Of a stretch of DNA of 64,000 bases, positions 16,541 through 24,401 are shown piece after piece. The stretch spans positions 4,154,001-4,218,000 of the forward strand of contig NZ_CP045324.1 in assembly GCF_009363275.1 (NCBI RefSeq). Reading direction: 5' to 3'. This DNA comes from Marinobacter sp. THAF197a. GTDB lineage: Bacteria > Pseudomonadota > Gammaproteobacteria > Pseudomonadales > Oleiphilaceae. A program made the translations under genes and the position numbers. Below the pieces are notes generated by a model that was not told where the DNA came from, ran no database searches, and saw only the letters and a program-made list of their open reading frames with translations. The first letter of the stretch is position 1. Each line of letters starts with the position of its first letter.

Positions 16541-16885
16541 TTCGTCGTCCTCAATTGGACCACCAACCGTATCGAAAATCATTGTGTGGCATTCGACCGT
16601 AAACCACTCGTCGAACAACTTCAGAGTGAGCTTCCGGGGCCATAAATCAGGGTCGACGTACCACCCGCCAAGCTCGCTCTCAAATAGCGGGCGGAAGTTA
16701 GCTTTGACCCATTTTCTGAGTTGTTCAGGAGTGTCGGCCACTTCTTCATCAATGAGGTAAACGGTACGTTCCTCGTTAACATTCTCTAGCGTGATTGCTG
16801 GGCCATCGGGGTTCGGATCAGCTTCGTTGATCCAGCGCACTGCGGGCTCTTTGTAGCGGAGGATTAAAGCTGACCTGTTGAGCAA
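16535..16885 (-). CDS. hypothetical cassette protein, 116 aa
   Basis: A 116-aa acidic soluble protein (MLNRSALILRYKEPAVRWIN...) with several Trp residues and a conserved-looking centre (TVYLIDEEVADTPEQLRKWV). Proteins of this size and pattern recur in cassette arrays, but I do not recognise a named domain. The stop codon overlaps the attC core. Confidence 0.65.
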   Translation of the reverse strand: MLNRSALILRYKEPAVRWINEADPNPDGPAITLENVNEERTVYLIDEEVADTPEQLRKWVKANFRPLFESELGGWYVDPDLWPRKLTLKLFDEWFTVECHTMIFDTVGGPIEDDEI

Positions 16886-16904
16886 TTTTGAACTCCCTCA
16901 GAAA

Positions 16905-16987
16905 TATAACGTTTGCAGCACGCGCGCCCTTGGAATGGAGCCGAAGGCGCAATGGAAAGGGCGTCGCCATGCCTGCATTTGTTATAA
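16905..16987 (-). repeat. attC of the 17090-17635 cassette
   Basis: The core is TAACGT instead of TAACGC (16907-16912); GTTATAA at 16981-16987. Confidence 0.82.
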
Positions 16988-17089
16988 AAATGCAACAAGG
17001 TAACCCCCAAGCTTATTCATCAGATCAACATACTGAGAATGATAGGTTATAAAAACAAATGCCAAGACTAATATTACGAAACCCTCTAA

Positions 17090-17635
17090 TCACGTGGCCA
17101 TTCTCCACCCACTGGTCTTCTCAGCCCACTTAGGGAACTTATGAAATAACTCAATGTAAATAAGCGATGTAATTACTGTTAGTTGAAAAATAAGAATTAG
17201 TGGAAATAATGACATGAGCAAAAGACCACAAAACAATTCTTTACTTTCAAAAATTAGCGCTGGCACGGATAGACCCCACATAAGCCCTAGCCAAGCGATA
17301 CCCAATAACGAAGCGAAATTTTCAAGAATAAAAATTATTCCCTTCCGCTCTTTAGGCTCAAACTCCATTGCACCAAAAAAAATTCTATGTAGTGCGGACA
17401 TCGTAAATATTATAACCACTAGAAAAACCAGCGTTGTCGGCGCCAGATTTTCGTCTAGAATTTTTTGTGCTGCATCGGCCAAATCAAAATCAATAGATGC
17501 GTAATCTAGGTAACTGACCAGCCAGTCCATCTTTCTAAGATATTCTGAAAGACCAATTGCCAAGCCTGCAAAGAGCCCGGTAAGTATAAATGGCGACACA
17601 TTATCGTGGATTCTTTTAAATTGTAACCTGAACAT
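17090..17635 (-). CDS. four-helix membrane protein, AT-rich (cassette)
   Basis: A 181-aa protein with about four transmembrane helices (residues 15-30, 68-86, 104-124 and 132-160). It is distinctly more AT-rich than its surroundings, suggesting a different source genome. About 100 bases of non-coding AT-rich sequence separate its stop codon from the attC (16988-17089). No family recognised. Confidence 0.6.
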   Translation of the reverse strand: MFRLQFKRIHDNVSPFILTGLFAGLAIGLSEYLRKMDWLVSYLDYASIDFDLADAAQKILDENLAPTTLVFLVVIIFTMSALHRIFFGAMEFEPKERKGIIFILENFASLLGIAWLGLMWGLSVPALIFESKELFCGLLLMSLFPLILIFQLTVITSLIYIELFHKFPKWAEKTSGWRMAT

Positions 17636-17646
17636 CTAAAACCTTT

Positions 17647-17708
17647 TATAACGCGGAGGGAACCAAAAGCGGTACGCTTTTGGCGTCCGGTTGACCGCAT
17701 TGTTAAAA
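17647..17708 (-). repeat. attC of the 17738-18007 cassette
   Basis: TAACGC at 17649-17654, GTTAAAA at 17702-17708. The body is a shortened form of the GGAGGGAACCAAAAGC type seen before the repeated A cassettes. Confidence 0.87.
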
Positions 17709-17737
17709 CCGCTGAGAGCACCCAGAATACCCTTGAA

Positions 17738-18007
17738 TTATTGAATGGCTGTACCGATTCCTTGGAGGGTGAAACCACCAACCAAGAAAAAGAGGCCTAT
17801 CGCCATAACAATGTGTTTACGCCTCTCCCATTTTCGATACTCAGACGTGAGCACCGGCCGGGAGAAATCCAAATCTTCCAGCTTCTGGCTTTGCTCAACT
17901 ACCTGACCTTTGAAACGGTTGATCACTTCAAAGGCAACGAGCACGCACCCGATTACATCGCAAACCAAACCTGCGATGACCACATACTGTGAAACGGACA
18001 AATCCAT
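17738..18007 (-). CDS. small two-helix membrane protein (cassette)
   Basis: An 89-aa protein with two transmembrane helices (residues 6-27 and 65-85) flanking a charged loop (QSQKLEDLDFSRPVLTSEYRKWERRKH). Such two-helix proteins are frequent in integron arrays and mostly uncharacterised. Confidence 0.6.
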   Translation of the reverse strand: MDLSVSQYVVIAGLVCDVIGCVLVAFEVINRFKGQVVEQSQKLEDLDFSRPVLTSEYRKWERRKHIVMAIGLFFLVGGFTLQGIGTAIQ

Positions 18008-18032
18008 TGGGGGACCACTTTCTCCCTAAAGT

Positions 18033-18133
18033 TTTAACGCCAGCGCACAACGGCGCCCTTGTAATGGAGGCGCAGCCGCAATGTAAAGGGCGTCCGGCGG
18101 CCACCGGCCGCGTATTGATGCGCCTGGTTATAT
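18033..18133 (-). repeat. attC of the 18146-18634 cassette
   Basis: TAACGC at 18035-18040, GTTATAT at 18127-18133. Nearly identical to the site at 16441-16540. Confidence 0.9.
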
Positions 18134-18145
18134 TGTGTTTTGCAC

Positions 18146-18634
18146 CTAGACCACAAACCTCAGAACTACCCAGCTACAGCCCAAGGTAGCTCCGATTATA
18201 AACATAAGCATCGGCGGGAAGATGACCCACATTGGGGTATTGCCGTCCAATCTTCCAGAAATCTTAGCCATACGAGTGTTTATGGAGTCTCCACTGACAT
18301 CGGCCAGCCCATCGATAACCTCATGGTGAAACTGCTTCACTTTCTCTACTGATCTGCCTACGGCCAAGGAAAGGTGAAAGCGAAAGACAATAAACAGTGC
18401 TACACCCAACACAAATAGAAGGAATGAAAGCCCGAGAAAGCTGACATTATTGCCACTTGGACCCGCCGCGATAAGCGAGCTTGTGACAGCTACTCCACCA
18501 GTGTTGGCATAAAGAATAGACTTGCTGATGTTTTCGAAAAGCTCTCTACCATTCTCCGACTGCTGCGCCGCCTGTTTCACCAAGTAGCCATTTAGCTTTT
18601 CTTTTTCTTCCTTGGGAAGGTCGTTATATTTCAA
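18146..18634 (-). CDS. two-helix membrane protein with cytosolic helix (cassette)
   Basis: A 162-aa protein: an N-terminal charged helix (YNDLPKEEKEKLNGYLVK), two transmembrane segments (about 50-85), a coiled stretch and a C-terminal hydrophobic helix. I place the start at a TTG (18634) preceded by AAGGA. An upstream in-frame ATG at 18694 lies within the neighbouring attC and gives an attC-derived N-terminus, so it is unlikely. Function unknown. Confidence 0.6.
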   Translation of the reverse strand: MKYNDLPKEEKEKLNGYLVKQAAQQSENGRELFENISKSILYANTGGVAVTSSLIAAGPSGNNVSFLGLSFLLFVLGVALFIVFRFHLSLAVGRSVEKVKQFHHEVIDGLADVSGDSINTRMAKISGRLDGNTPMWVIFPPMLMFIIGATLGCSWVVLRFVV

Positions 18635-18671
18635 CTTTGAGTTCCTTCTTAGTCGAGGCTGGCCCCAGCAA

Positions 18672-18742
18672 TATAACGCTGCGCTCTGCGGCATTTTCGT
18701 AGCGCAGCGAAGAAATTGTCCGGCAGCAGCGCTTTGTTATAC
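18672..18742 (-). repeat. attC of the AAA ATPase cassette
   Basis: TAACGC at 18674-18679, GTTATAC at 18736-18742; a 71-bp site of the ATTGTCCGGCAGCAGCGC type. Confidence 0.88.
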
Positions 18743-18752
18743 GCATTCTTTT

Positions 18753-21044
18753 TCATGCCACGACTTCCATCATTTCTTGGTAGTGCTTTTTGTCCAATTC
18801 ATTTATCCAGTCAAAAATATCTGATATGACCGTAACACCTTCACCAATTAGGTTTTCAACAAATTCTTCATTTGTTTCAATAAGGTCGTTATGTGAATAC
18901 TGATTAATAAATTTTCGAATCTTTTCCTTCCCTTCGTCTTCTGGGTTCTTGCTTGCTAATACAGCCGCATTAAACAAGTTCGCGAAGTTTCCCCTATTCT
19001 TTGGGAACTTGAAGGATAAGAAGGATTCAAGTAACTTTCGGGATAAATTGGCGGCAAGGAAATGATCATCCGTTTCAAGGGTCTGTTGGTTTTTTAAAGA
19101 ATACAGGCGTGAAAATATGTAGTGATACTCCGAATTATATAAAGTTAGTGCTGATCCAGCGTTTGTATAAGTTGAAGTTCGTGGCACTTCGTTATTTGCC
19201 TTAACAACATAGAAGTTTGCAATGTTCTGATTGTCGCGCTTATTCTTTCGAGAAATCCAATCACGAACCAACTTGAAAAACGTAAAGTTATGGGTAAGGA
19301 CAAACATTTGCTTTGCTTTTTCACAATTAATTTTCATAAATGAATAAGCGTGAAAAAGGTGGTTAGAATCGAAACTTGAAATAGGGTCATCTACAACAAC
19401 AATAGTGTCTTCAATTTTGTTGTCATTTTCTTTCAACTTGGTTATGAAGTAGACAAAAGCAATAGCCGTTTTCTCGCCTTCACTCAGATTCCCGTCAACC
19501 TGTTCCGAGTCGTTCCGAAGTATTTCATACCCTTTTTTAGTCGGATTAAATCGAAGGGATAACTCACTGCGACCAAGAAATTTATGAAGTGACTCATTAA
19601 ACTGGTCAGCGCCGATGCCTTCATTTGATAGTGAATCTTCAAGTGTTCGGATTTCAGTGTCTCTCGCGTTAATAGATGTTTTTAGCGCTCTATTTTTAGC
19701 TTTTCGATCACCCACTTCCTTTTTTTTATCGTGATAGCCGAATGACTGCACTTCAGTAGTTGCATAGTGAAGTTCAAGTTGCTTTTTGGCTTTGTCAGTT
19801 TCTTCCTTGAAATTTCCTGACTTATGATTGTGCTTATCAACAGCCGCGCTAATAGCGTTGAGAGAATCGTTAAACGCTTCCACGGATGATTCACTGATAG
19901 CTTCAACTGTTAGACCAGTTTCAAGTGGATTAGCTATCTTTTCTTTCAGTACAGTGTGCCAGGCTGTTATTTCTTCGTTCAGGTCTGTGATTGCTTTTTC
20001 CAACGCTTTACATGCTTGACTGTATCCATTTTTGAATTCGTCATAGAAGTCGTTTGTTGCGGGTAGCGCTGGGGGTTGAATATACTGACCAGAGAGCCAA
20101 CCATCTGCACTTTCAAGTCGGGTTTGAAAGGCTTTGTAATCGTCGTTAAAGTGGGCTTCAAGCTGTTTGATGCGTTCGTCGGTGATGGTGTTACCACAAA
20201 ATTCACACTGATTTGTGTCATGACGCTTATGAAGGTCAAGACCAATTTCTACCCAAGACTTTATATCGCCATATTCAATAAGTCGCTGAATAGTTTGACT
20301 AACTACACTGGTTTTCAAAAGGTCGACAAGGCGTTCTTTGGCTTTAGTGAAGGTTTCTTTATTAATAACCTTTTGATTAAAGGTAATCGGGGACTTCTGA
20401 TCAGGCTTAGCAGCGTTTGTCAACTCAATAATTTTTTGATCATCAAGAAGTGGTTCGTCTGACTTGCTTGCTTCAAGGTTGTCGTTGATAAAGGCTTCAA
20501 ATTTTCGCTTATCATAATTAAGGTAGTAGCGATCTGTAGTGTCAATTGACTGAAGGCTTGTCTTCATGTGTCGTGCGCTATCAGTTCCGAACTTCGAAAT
20601 AGCGCTTTCAAGTCTTCTTATTTCTTCATCTTCACTAGTGTACTTTTTATTATCCGATTCCTGTTCTTTTTTTAGCTTTTCTAGCTTTTCACGCTCTTCA
20701 ATCTTTTCTTTATCAACAAGTAATATGCTTTTTACAACGCTATCCCATGATATATTTTCGTCAATGAACTCATGGTTAAAAGTGTAAATGTTTAGATCAG
20801 AACCCGCCACGTTCGCTTGTGTAATTGGCGCGCCATTGTCAATGCTTACCGTGAATTCTGACGATGGGAATTTACTTGAAGTGGTATTATTTTCGATACA
20901 TCGAAACACACCCGATAGGGTAGATTTTCCGCTTCCATTCCAACCATAGAACAGATTGTACTTTCCGAAATCTTTAACGTTAGCGTTCGTGTGATTTTGG
21001 AAAATACCGAATTTCTTTAATTTTTGTATATTTTTTATTGACAT
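18753..21044 (-). CDS. AAA_13-type ATPase, PrrC/RloC-like (cassette)
   Basis: A 763-aa ABC/SMC-type ATPase of the AAA_13 group, which includes anticodon nucleases PrrC and RloC. Seen: Walker A GWNGSGKST (34-42), long coiled coils, a CxxC zinc-hook-like turn (Cys280, Cys283), the ABC signature LSEGEK (520-525), and Walker B TIVVVDDPISSFDS (547-560). The C-terminal region contains R669-x3-E673 and His718, which resembles the Arg-Glu-His triad spacing known from PrrC (R-x3-E, then a distant His). Anticodon nuclease activity is an inference. At 2.3 kb it is by far the largest cassette gene and is AT-rich. Confidence 0.78.
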   Translation of the reverse strand: MSIKNIQKLKKFGIFQNHTNANVKDFGKYNLFYGWNGSGKSTLSGVFRCIENNTTSSKFPSSEFTVSIDNGAPITQANVAGSDLNIYTFNHEFIDENISWDSVVKSILLVDKEKIEEREKLEKLKKEQESDNKKYTSEDEEIRRLESAISKFGTDSARHMKTSLQSIDTTDRYYLNYDKRKFEAFINDNLEASKSDEPLLDDQKIIELTNAAKPDQKSPITFNQKVINKETFTKAKERLVDLLKTSVVSQTIQRLIEYGDIKSWVEIGLDLHKRHDTNQCEFCGNTITDERIKQLEAHFNDDYKAFQTRLESADGWLSGQYIQPPALPATNDFYDEFKNGYSQACKALEKAITDLNEEITAWHTVLKEKIANPLETGLTVEAISESSVEAFNDSLNAISAAVDKHNHKSGNFKEETDKAKKQLELHYATTEVQSFGYHDKKKEVGDRKAKNRALKTSINARDTEIRTLEDSLSNEGIGADQFNESLHKFLGRSELSLRFNPTKKGYEILRNDSEQVDGNLSEGEKTAIAFVYFITKLKENDNKIEDTIVVVDDPISSFDSNHLFHAYSFMKINCEKAKQMFVLTHNFTFFKLVRDWISRKNKRDNQNIANFYVVKANNEVPRTSTYTNAGSALTLYNSEYHYIFSRLYSLKNQQTLETDDHFLAANLSRKLLESFLSFKFPKNRGNFANLFNAAVLASKNPEDEGKEKIRKFINQYSHNDLIETNEEFVENLIGEGVTVISDIFDWINELDKKHYQEMMEVVA

Positions 21045-21084
21045 AGAATCCCTGATCTAAACTTCACTCCGCCCTAGATTTGCG

Positions 21085-21170
21085 TATAACGCGAAGCTAA
21101 GCGGCGGCCCGTCAGGGACGTCCGGTGGACGGCCTTCAGGCCGGGAACGTACTTAAGCGATTGGTTAAGT
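21085..21170 (-). repeat. attC of the 21165-21473 cassette
   Basis: TAACGC at 21087-21092, GTTAAGT at 21164-21170. Body of the GTCCGGTGGACGGCC type shared with 37290-37375. Confidence 0.9.
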
Positions 21171-21473
21171 GTTTTCACGATGCTGCGCCCCATCATCCGC
21201 CTTTTTTTCGTCAATGATGTCCTGGTACAGAGGCTTCACGCTGAGCCAACGGTGTGCATATTCACCCCGAGGCCCTTTATTCTGGAGGCAACGATCCTGG
21301 GGTGGCGTGTTGTTGGCTACGAAAAAATAGAAGACCGGTCCAACTATCGGCATGACAGTCACGCAGCTAACGGCAATCTTGAATGCAAGATGCTCGTTGC
21401 TTCGCCAAACCTTGGTCAAAAGGAAAAGCGAAACGATTCCGGAGCCGATCGCTATGACTAAAATTTCATCCAT
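21165..21473 (-). CDS. PLDc_N-like two-helix membrane protein (cassette)
   Basis: A 102-aa protein with two transmembrane helices (about 3-20 and 32-53). The second ends in GPVFYFF, the pattern of the phospholipase D N-terminal (PLDc_N) membrane module. The C-terminal 50 residues are hydrophilic. ATG at 21473 is chosen over an in-frame GTG at 21482 because AAGTG precedes it. The start lies only about ten bases from the next attC, so the neighbouring core may serve as the leader. Confidence 0.6.
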   Translation of the reverse strand: MDEILVIAIGSGIVSLFLLTKVWRSNEHLAFKIAVSCVTVMPIVGPVFYFFVANNTPPQDRCLQNKGPRGEYAHRWLSVKPLYQDIIDEKKADDGAQHRENT

Positions 21474-21481
21474 AATAGACA

Positions 21482-21558
21482 CTTAACGCGGAGCTTTGCG
21501 GCAATTTTGGAGCCGCGCAGCGGCGGAGAAATTGTCCGGCAACAGCGGCTGGTTATGC
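21482..21558 (-). repeat. attC of yefM-yoeB copy 2
   Basis: TAACGC at 21484-21489, GTTATGC at 21552-21558. The same attC type stands beside the yoeB remnant at 14585-14660. Confidence 0.9.
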
Positions 21559-21559
21559 A

Positions 21560-21823
21560 TTATTCGTAGTGGCTCCAGAGCCTCAGAACTTTCACCACCC
21601 GCTCCTCTTCCAGTACTTGGTAGACCAGACGATGCTGAATATTGATTCGGCGCGAATAGGCCCCCGCGAGATCCCCTATGAGTTTCTCGAACGGAGGCGG
21701 TTTGCGGTAAGGGTCTTCTGAAATCAGCGCCAACAATTCCTGGGCTTTTGGTTTGAGGCCGCTGGAGGCCAGTTTCTTTGCATCTTTCTGGGCTTGTTTG
21801 GTGTAAACCAACTTCCATGTCAC
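21560..21823 (-). CDS. yoeB: YoeB/Txe-type toxin, copy 2 (cassette)
   Basis: An 87-aa toxin almost identical to the one at 13323-13586; differences include Gln-Asp-Leu to Gln-Glu-Leu, Ile-Ala to Ile-Ser and Glu-Asp-Glu-Gln to Glu-Glu-Glu-Arg. The YoeB catalytic Glu, Arg and His-Tyr are present. Unlike copy 1, this cassette has a complete attC, so it is probably the better preserved unit. Confidence 0.9.
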   Translation of the reverse strand: MTWKLVYTKQAQKDAKKLASSGLKPKAQELLALISEDPYRKPPPFEKLIGDLAGAYSRRINIQHRLVYQVLEEERVVKVLRLWSHYE

Positions 21824-22062
21824 CAGTCCAGCTCCTCATCGCATTCATCCACGGGGGTATCCATCCCCTCACGAATAGACTCCCTCATACCCGGTACGGA
21901 GAGCAGGTAAAGTGTTTCCTGAATTGCAGACCAGTCTTCCTCGGAAACCAGGACGGCTTTGTTCCGCTTACCCATAATGACGATTGGTTGGTGGGACTCG
22001 GCGGTCTCGTCAATCAACCGATAAAGGTTGCTGCGCGCCTCAGTTGCTGTGATTCCGGTCAT
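21820..22062 (-). CDS. yefM: YefM/Phd-type antitoxin, copy 2 (cassette)
   Basis: An 80-aa antitoxin that differs from copy 1 by one visible residue (GKRNKAVLV instead of GKRNTAVLV). First gene of its operon, overlapping the toxin by 4 bases. Cross-neutralisation between the two copies is very likely given the near identity. Confidence 0.9.
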   Translation of the reverse strand: MTGITATEARSNLYRLIDETAESHQPIVIMGKRNKAVLVSEEDWSAIQETLYLLSVPGMRESIREGMDTPVDECDEELDW

Positions 22063-22094
22063 GACGCACCTCTTGTGTGTTCAAATTTCCACCA

Positions 22095-22122
22095 AGTGTA
22101 CGCCTTTGGGTACGTACGTCAA
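22095..22122 (-). promoter_or_regulatory. promoter of yefM-yoeB copy 2
   Basis: Minus strand TTGACG (plus 22117-22122), 16 bases, TACACT (plus 22095-22100). Spacing and boxes are identical to copy 1, and the spacer has the same GTACGTAC element. Confidence 0.7.
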
Positions 22123-22135
22123 GACGAACGTTCTG

Positions 22136-22212
22136 CATAACGCTTGGCACACGTGCCGATTTGGAGCCGCAGCGCGGCGTAAAAACGGTCACCGTGCTGC
22201 CATTGGTTAGGC
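22136..22212 (-). repeat. attC of the 22231-23142 cassette
   Basis: TAACGC at 22138-22143, GTTAGGC at 22206-22212. The body differs from the other families. Confidence 0.88.
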
Positions 22213-22230
22213 TGACCCTTGACCTGAACT

Positions 22231-23142
22231 TCACAAGGTTTCCTCAACCAAAAGCAGAATAGCAGCCGCAGTACTATTAATTGTGTAGTGCGCAATATGC
22301 TGCGGGGCTTGCTTCTTGGCTGCCCCGGCACCATGGGACTTACTTAACCTGTTTCGTATAGTGCCTACAATTAGCAGGGGATCAGTGAAAAATGGCTCTA
22401 GATTTGACTCTGATATAATTGTCTTGAGCAGAGAGGCCGCTGCATCTTTTTGGTCATATTGCCATTTCCTCTTTTCACAAATGATCTTCATGACACTTTC
22501 GAATGCACTTCCGCACTTGGTAAGGCAATCGCCATAATCCCGCTTCCTGTAGTCCTCAAGAGCTTCTAAAAACTCATTATTCGCGGACAAGAAGGCAGGA
22601 TCTGTTAATAATTTCAGAGCAGGTTTAACTGCTTCGGAATGCACCAACTGGCTTTCCTTTAAAATAACCTGAGGGTACGCACTTACCTTAATATATTTAA
22701 CAGGAGACCCTCTGTACATTCCGGGCTCTTCCGTCTGCACGTAATCCGTTAAGTAATAGGGCAAGTCATCAATATCAAAGAATGAATTTATACTATCGAC
22801 GAACTCCGACTTGGATGGCAAATGCTTAGAAGCATCTACTTGGAAAATATACTCAACAAAGTCCAAAAAATGGGTAGAGTCACAATTTTCAAGGTATTGA
22901 AGGATATCTTCAACTTCGTTGGCAGGCCTGTTGTCTGGGGCGAGGATCATCGTTCCATGCAAGTACTGCAACTTCTGATGGATCTCCTTCCAGAAATCAG
23001 ACGCTCCACGGTCTCGTCCGATAACATCCCCTATTAATAACACCACTCGGCTACGGAAAGTGTCACTCACAGGACGAAGATGCTGTGCTTCGTATGATTG
23101 ACGCCGACTGAATACGTCAAAAATGGCGTTTAGAAAATTCAT
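22231..23142 (-). CDS. Abi_C-like / STM4504-CBY_0614-like protein (cassette)
   Basis: A 303-aa soluble protein. The N-terminus (MNFLNAIFDVFSRRQSYEAQ) resembles the STM4504/CBY_0614 family. The C-terminus (CGSAFESVMKIICEKR, then IRNRLSKSHGAGA and a final helix) resembles the abortive-infection C-terminal domain Abi_C. The start is taken at 23142; the frame is open further upstream but there it translates attC sequence. A phage-defence role is possible by family association only. Confidence 0.65.
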   Translation of the reverse strand: MNFLNAIFDVFSRRQSYEAQHLRPVSDTFRSRVVLLIGDVIGRDRGASDFWKEIHQKLQYLHGTMILAPDNRPANEVEDILQYLENCDSTHFLDFVEYIFQVDASKHLPSKSEFVDSINSFFDIDDLPYYLTDYVQTEEPGMYRGSPVKYIKVSAYPQVILKESQLVHSEAVKPALKLLTDPAFLSANNEFLEALEDYRKRDYGDCLTKCGSAFESVMKIICEKRKWQYDQKDAAASLLKTIISESNLEPFFTDPLLIVGTIRNRLSKSHGAGAAKKQAPQHIAHYTINSTAAAILLLVEETL

Positions 23143-23196
23143 TGGATACCACGGTTGATTTGTTTTTATACAGGACCTAGGTTGCCTACAGTAGCG

Positions 23197-23300
23197 CCTA
23201 ACGCCGTTGTTCAGCGGCAGCCTTGGCAGAGCGAAGCGGCGACAAGGCTGTCCGGTGGAGGGCCTTCGGGCCCGGAACGAACTGGAACACTTGGTTAGGT
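23197..23300 (-). repeat. attC of the 23306-23608 cassette
   Basis: TAACGC at 23199-23204, GTTAGGT at 23294-23300. Body almost identical to the next site at 23616-23719. Confidence 0.9.
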
Positions 23301-23305
23301 GGAGA

Positions 23306-23608
23306 CTAGCTCTCCATGACGATTTCTTCGACGTTCCCATCGTCGTCGAATGACACACTAACCACGTAATCCGTCACTTCATCAGGAAGAGTAAAATCGT
23401 ATACCTCTTCGTCGTCCCATTTTTCTCTGAGGACCAGTAGCCCAATTACTTGCTCACTGGATGGAGCAGAAATTCCAAGATGTTTCTGCCAATAACTCTC
23501 GGGAAGCTCTTCCAGATGATGCGAAACGAACCCATCAATTCCGTACTCGCCCGTTTCGGTGCCGGCTGATCGTTTGATAGCTTCGAGGGCTTTCTCTTGA
23601 TTGCTCAT
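23306..23608 (-). CDS. hypothetical acidic cassette protein, 100 aa
   Basis: A 100-aa acidic soluble protein (EGxGIDGFVSHHLEELP..., ending VSFDDDGNVEEIVMES). The last strand resembles small beta-sheet proteins annotated as DUF2004-like, but I would not assign it. Good fit of start and stop to the flanking attC cores. Confidence 0.62.
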   Translation of the reverse strand: MSNQEKALEAIKRSAGTETGEYGIDGFVSHHLEELPESYWQKHLGISAPSSEQVIGLLVLREKWDDEEVYDFTLPDEVTDYVVSVSFDDDGNVEEIVMES

Positions 23609-23615
23609 TAATACA

Positions 23616-23719
23616 CCTAACGCTTTTGTTCAGCGGCAGCCTTGGCAGAGCGAAGCGGCGACAAGGCTGTCCGGTGGAGGGCCGTCAGGCCCGGAACAAA
23701 CTGGAACTATTTGCTAGAC
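23616..23719 (-). repeat. attC of the 23707-24291 cassette
   Basis: TAACGC at 23618-23623, but the opposite core reads GCTAGAC (23713-23719) instead of GTTAGAC, a substitution in the R'' box. Confidence 0.85.
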
Positions 23720-24291
23720 ATCCAAGACCTTATCACCATGTCGAGCTTTAGCATCTTCAGATATAGTCTTCGATTCACCCTCTCTAACAAATCTAAAACC
23801 ACTGGTGAAGACCTTTTTCTAACGCGTGAAACGATCAGGAAAGGAGTAATTATTAACAGTGCTGGAATCAGCAAGATAAACCCCAAAATTCCACCAATGA
23901 GATCAGGGAGCGCCTGAATAACACCAGATACCGTTAATGGTTTTTCATAATGAAGTTTTTTAGTAAGCACATCTGAAATCAGGTTGGTCCCAATCGCGGC
24001 CGAAACGAATGGGAAAACAAACATGAAAACGTTGGATCGTCTTTCAAATTCATCAAGAAAGCTGTCCGATATCTTCCCATCTTCATTGAATGCTAAAACT
24101 GCTTCTTGCATCCAGTTTACGTACCACAGCGCAGCACCCCCAATTGCTACAAGACAGATTCCTACCAACACAACTAATTGAGGCGGGGAATCTTTATCTA
24201 GGATAAAACCAACGACAGCCAGCACGAGTAAAAACACACAAAATGATAGGACTAGCTGTACTTCATCACCAAAAAGGCTTTCGTATGACAC
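23707..24291 (-). CDS. multi-helix membrane protein, unknown (cassette)
   Basis: A 194-aa protein with about four transmembrane helices (10-30, 37-57, 88-108 and 130-155) and a basic C-terminal tail (RVRKRSSPVVLDLLERVNRRLY). AT-richer than the backbone. No family recognised. Confidence 0.6.
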   Translation of the reverse strand: MSYESLFGDEVQLVLSFCVFLLVLAVVGFILDKDSPPQLVVLVGICLVAIGGAALWYVNWMQEAVLAFNEDGKISDSFLDEFERRSNVFMFVFPFVSAAIGTNLISDVLTKKLHYEKPLTVSGVIQALPDLIGGILGFILLIPALLIITPFLIVSRVRKRSSPVVLDLLERVNRRLYLKMLKLDMVIRSWMSSK

Positions 24292-24315
24292 TAACTTTCC
24301 TTATTTCTTTGACTG

Positions 24316-24399
24316 TCTAACGCCAGCAATAAACGGCGCCCTGACAAGGGCGTCCGGTGGAGGCCGAAGGCCGGAACGAATTTAATTGCCTTGTTAGAT
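24316..24399 (-). repeat. attC of the 24402-25247 cassette
   Basis: TAACGC at 24318-24323, GTTAGAT at 24393-24399. Shares GTCCGGTGGAGGCCGAAGGC with the attC at 32033-32114. Confidence 0.9.
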
Positions 24400-24401
24400 T
24401 T

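Noticed and set aside
23143..23358. N-terminal extension of the Abi_C-like gene
   Set aside because: The extension translates attC sequence; the internal ATG at 23142 gives a family-like N-terminus.
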